From Sulfuricurvum sp. (GTDB taxonomy: Bacteria > Campylobacterota > Campylobacteria > Campylobacterales > Sulfurimonadaceae): a DNA stretch of 64,000 nt. Positions within the stretch are counted from its first letter, which is position 1; the number at the start of each line of letters is the position of its first letter. The notes under the pieces are model-generated. The model ran no database searches. It saw only the letters and a list, made by a program, of their open reading frames with translations, and was not told where the DNA came from. The position numbers were made by a program, and so were the translations under genes. Where the stretch lies: NCBI GenBank assembly GCA_028714915.1, contig JAQTLL010000002.1:310001-374000 (forward strand), given 5' to 3'. Shown here piece by piece: positions 61,643-64,000 of the stretch.

Positions 61643-63460
61643 ATGGGTGCTTTATTTACCAAAGATACACAAGCAATTTTTTGGAATAACAACGCAAGCG
61701 CAATTCAACGTATGTTGGATTATGACTATGTTATCAATCGCGTAAAACCTTCTGTTGCTGCAATTGTTGCTCCAACTTCAGGTAATAAATTTGAGAAATT
61801 TTTCTATGGCCCCGATGAGATTATGGTTCCGGTATTTCGTAACACAGTAGAAGCTGCCGCAGCGTTTCCAAAAGCAGACGTTTTATTGAACTTTGCTTCA
61901 TTTCGTACTGCGTACGATGTTACAATGGAAGCGATCACGATCAAAGGTCAATTTAAAACCGTTATGGTAACAGCTGAAGGTATCCCTGAGCGTCTTGCAC
62001 GTAAAATGAACCAAGCTGCTCGTGATGCAGGTGTCGTAGTTATTGGACCGGCAACCGTTGGCGGTATCGCACCGGGCGGATTTAAAATTGCCAATGTCGG
62101 TGGAACAATTGAAAACATCATTAACTCTAAGCTTCACCGTGCAGGCTCATGTGGACTTGTTACCCGTTCTGGCGGTTTATTTAATGAACTTTCAAATATT
62201 ATCAGTATCAATGCGGATGGTATTGCTGAGGGGGTAGCGATTGGTGGAGACCGTTTTGTTGGATCAGTATTCATCGATAATCTTCTTCGTATGGAGAGTA
62301 ATCCAGAAGTTAAATATATGGTATTGTTAGGCGAAGTAGGGGGTACAGAAGAGTACAAAGTCATCGAAGCCGTCAAATCAGGTTTGATTAAAAAACCGAT
62401 TATCGCATGGTGTATCGGTACGATTGCAAAACATTTCACCTCAGGTGTTCAATTCGGGCATGCAGGTGCTAGCGCAAATGCAGACGCAGAAACAGCAGCA
62501 GCTAAAAATATTGCAATGGCAGCCGCAGGTATTCATGTTCCTGCGAGTTTTAATGATCTTCCAAAAACAATTTCAGATGTATACACAAAACTTCGGAATG
62601 AAGGTATTGTTACAGAAATCGTTGAACCTGAATTAAAAACTGTACCAAAAGTACGTCGTAAAAAAGAGTTTATTTGTACCATCTCTGATGACCGAGGGGA
62701 TGAAGCAACCTACGCTGGTTATCCAATCAGTTCCGTTGCAACTCCGGAAACCGGATTTGGTATCGGTGATGTTATTTCACTTCTTTGGTTCAAAAAACGT
62801 TATCCGAAATGGGCAACAGACTATCTTGAAACCGTTATCAAAACAGTAGCCGATCATGGTCCGGCTGTTTCAGGTGCACACAATGCAAAAGTTACTGCTC
62901 GTGCAGGAAAAGACGTTATCAGTTCTCTCGTAACTGGACTTTTAACTATCGGACCACGTTTTGGTGGAGCGATTGATGATGCAGCGCGTTATTTCAAATA
63001 CGCAAATGATCGTGGTATGACTCCAGTTGAGTTTATTGATTATATGAAGAAAGAAGGAAAAACGATTTCTGGTATCGGTCACCGTATCAAATCAGTCCGT
63101 AACCCAGACCTTCGTGTATCCGGTTTAAAAAAATACGCAGCAGAGCACTTCCCAGCAACTCCATTGCTTGATTTTGCTCTTGAAGTTGAAAAATTGACAA
63201 CCTCTAAAAAAGACAACCTTATCTTGAACGTTGATGGTACTATCGGTATCTTGATGGTCGATATGTGGCGTGCACTTGGTTATTCTGAATCCGATATTGA
63301 TGGCTTCATTGAAGCGGGTGCACTCAATGCATTCTTCGTAGTGGGCCGCTCTATCGGTTTCATCGGACATATCCTTGATGAAAAACGTCTCGGTATGCCA
63401 ATGTACCGTCACCCAACAGACGATATTCTCTACAATGTCGAAATGGCAGACGAGATTTAA
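61643..63460 (+). CDS. aclA: ATP-citrate lyase, large (alpha) subunit
   Basis: Catalytic partner of AclB. The 605-residue protein has a CoA-ligase-like N-terminal part (FTKDTQAIFWNNNASAIQRMLDYDY, VIGPATVGGIAPG) with the phospho-histidine in VQFGHAGASANA (about residue 273), and a C-terminal citrate-synthase-like part (GPAVSGAHNAKVTARAGKD, RFGGAIDDAARYF, SGIGHRIKSVRNPDLRV, IGFIGHILDEKRLGMPMYRHP). AAGGAG precedes the chosen ATG at 61643. Its presence argues for autotrophy. Confidence 0.96.
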   Translation: MGALFTKDTQAIFWNNNASAIQRMLDYDYVINRVKPSVAAIVAPTSGNKFEKFFYGPDEIMVPVFRNTVEAAAAFPKADVLLNFASFRTAYDVTMEAITIKGQFKTVMVTAEGIPERLARKMNQAARDAGVVVIGPATVGGIAPGGFKIANVGGTIENIINSKLHRAGSCGLVTRSGGLFNELSNIISINADGIAEGVAIGGDRFVGSVFIDNLLRMESNPEVKYMVLLGEVGGTEEYKVIEAVKSGLIKKPIIAWCIGTIAKHFTSGVQFGHAGASANADAETAAAKNIAMAAAGIHVPASFNDLPKTISDVYTKLRNEGIVTEIVEPELKTVPKVRRKKEFICTISDDRGDEATYAGYPISSVATPETGFGIGDVISLLWFKKRYPKWATDYLETVIKTVADHGPAVSGAHNAKVTARAGKDVISSLVTGLLTIGPRFGGAIDDAARYFKYANDRGMTPVEFIDYMKKEGKTISGIGHRIKSVRNPDLRVSGLKKYAAEHFPATPLLDFALEVEKLTTSKKDNLILNVDGTIGILMVDMWRALGYSESDIDGFIEAGALNAFFVVGRSIGFIGHILDEKRLGMPMYRHPTDDILYNVEMADEI

Positions 63461-63465
63461 TCTTC

Positions 63466-63490
63466 CCGTCATTCCCACGAAAGTGGGCAT
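63466..63490. repeat. short palindromic dispersed repeat (copy 3)
   Basis: CCCGTCATTCCCACGAAAGTGGGCA: stem TTCCCAC-GAAA-GTGGGCA just after the aclA stop, with a further GCGGG that can pair with the leading CCCG(T). Shares the GTCAT start with copies 1 and 2. Probable transcript end. Confidence 0.6.
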
Positions 63491-63556
63491 TGTGCCCTCT
63501 GCGGGTAAATCCATCTACTCACATCTTTTCACTCTTCTTTTTCTTAATACTTTTGT

Positions 63557-63562
63557 TATAAT
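63557..63562 (+). promoter_or_regulatory. -10 box of the pilin-like gene
   Basis: TATAAT in TTTTGTTATAATCATTGC, 36 bases before the ATG. Confidence 0.55.
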
Positions 63563-63598
63563 CATTGCTAATACAATTATAGTTGATAGGTGATTTAT

Positions 63599-64000
63599 AT
63601 GAAACGTTTTGCTTTTACGATGCTCGAACTCGTCTTTGTTATTATAGTGATAGGAATTTTGGCAGTATTGGCAATGCCAAATTTTAATCGTCATCCTTTA
63701 CAAGAAGCAGCTGAACAGCTCGCTAGACATATTCGTTATACACAACACTTAGCGATGGTGGATGATCGATTTGATGCTACGAACCCGCAATGGTATTCAC
63801 AAATGTGGGTGTTGCGAATCCGCAAAGTCGCTGATGTTAATAATGGCGGAGAAGATGAGTGGTATTATGAAGTTTTTTCAGATCGCTCAAATGATAATGA
63901 TTCAACAGAGGAAGAAGAAGCGACCGATCCATTGACTGGACAATCATTAGGTAATGGTAGTTTTAATAATACGGTTGATGATAATAAAATAATTAATTTA
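63599..64000 (+). CDS. type IV pilin-like/pseudopilin protein, 3' end beyond the window
   Basis: The frame runs from ATG 63599 to the window edge (134 codons). The N-terminus MKRFAFTMLELVFVIIVIGI is a prepilin signal: a short basic leader, cleavage before F-T-M-L-E with the conserved Glu at +5 region, and a hydrophobic helix. The rest (AAEQLARHIRYTQHLAMVDDRF, WYSQMWVLRI, EDEWYYEVFSD) resembles type II secretion or type IV minor pilins of the GspH/FimT kind. The leader ends with A rather than the common Gly at -1, which is worth checking. AGG lies upstream. Confidence 0.85.
   Translation, partial: MKRFAFTMLELVFVIIVIGILAVLAMPNFNRHPLQEAAEQLARHIRYTQHLAMVDDRFDATNPQWYSQMWVLRIRKVADVNNGGEDEWYYEVFSDRSNDNDSTEEEEATDPLTGQSLGNGSFNNTVDDNKIINL

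Overview
The window is about 64 kb of a bacterial chromosome of the Campylobacterota (Epsilonproteobacteria), most like a chemolithoautotrophic sulfur oxidiser of the Sulfuricurvum/Sulfurimonas type. Evidence: both ATP-citrate lyase subunits (reductive TCA cycle), a SorAB sulfite dehydrogenase, a Psr/Sre/Soe-type molybdoenzyme operon, futalosine-pathway menaquinone synthesis (MqnE), bifunctional IspDF, the class-specific replication factor HobA between lysC and holB, an HP1021-like atypical response regulator, and PEB4 next to fba. Promoters are mostly a TATAAT/TACAAT -10 box without a clear -35. No rRNA, tRNA, CRISPR array, insertion sequence or prophage was seen. Genus assignment is inference; nothing was searched.

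Layout. 1-3.6 kb: partial unknown gene, ilvC, divergent polysaccharide deacetylase, dprA. 3.6-8.6 kb (minus): sorB-sorA, then queA-tatC-tatB-hemW. 8.6-15.5 kb (plus): rppH-lysC-hobA-holB-folP-cation antiporter, all tightly coupled, then motA-motB. 15.5-20.2 kb (minus): cyclophilin, a P-loop protein with a possible nuclease-like N-terminus, HU, a small HTH pair, and a class III cyclase-like protein coupled to a coiled-coil protein. 20.3-26 kb: cmoA, small lipoprotein, nth, two tandem soluble hybrid histidine kinases. 26-33.4 kb: peb4, fba, M23 peptidase, a chemoreceptor with a periplasmic c-type haem motif, aroK, thioredoxin-like protein, hisD.

33.6-41.3 kb is the most interesting region: a seven-gene set made of a four-cluster ferredoxin subunit, an NrfD-type membrane subunit, a 1131-residue Tat-exported molybdopterin catalytic subunit, a TorD-like chaperone, a polyferredoxin with a zinc ribbon, a stand-alone protein resembling the substrate domain of shikimate dehydrogenase without its catalytic lysine, and an unrecognised acidic/helical protein. 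41.3-47.9 kb: pgpA, a Sat-family protein with altered active-site motifs, the receiver regulator lacking its phospho-Asp, ispDF, thiC and mrp. 47.9-51.8 kb: two convergent GGDEF proteins whose periplasmic sensors carry CxxCH motifs homologous to that of the chemoreceptor. 51.8-57 kb (minus): glmS, glnD, a decayed metallo-beta-lactamase-fold fragment and a YceI protein. 57.4-64 kb (plus): mqnE-trpG/pabA-glycosyltransferase, aclB-aclA, and the start of a type IV pilin-like protein.

Together the genes describe a cell fixing CO2 by the reductive TCA cycle, taking electrons from reduced sulfur compounds in the periplasm, exporting folded cofactor proteins by Tat, and sensing redox or small ligands through haem-bearing periplasmic domains wired to chemotaxis and c-di-GMP.
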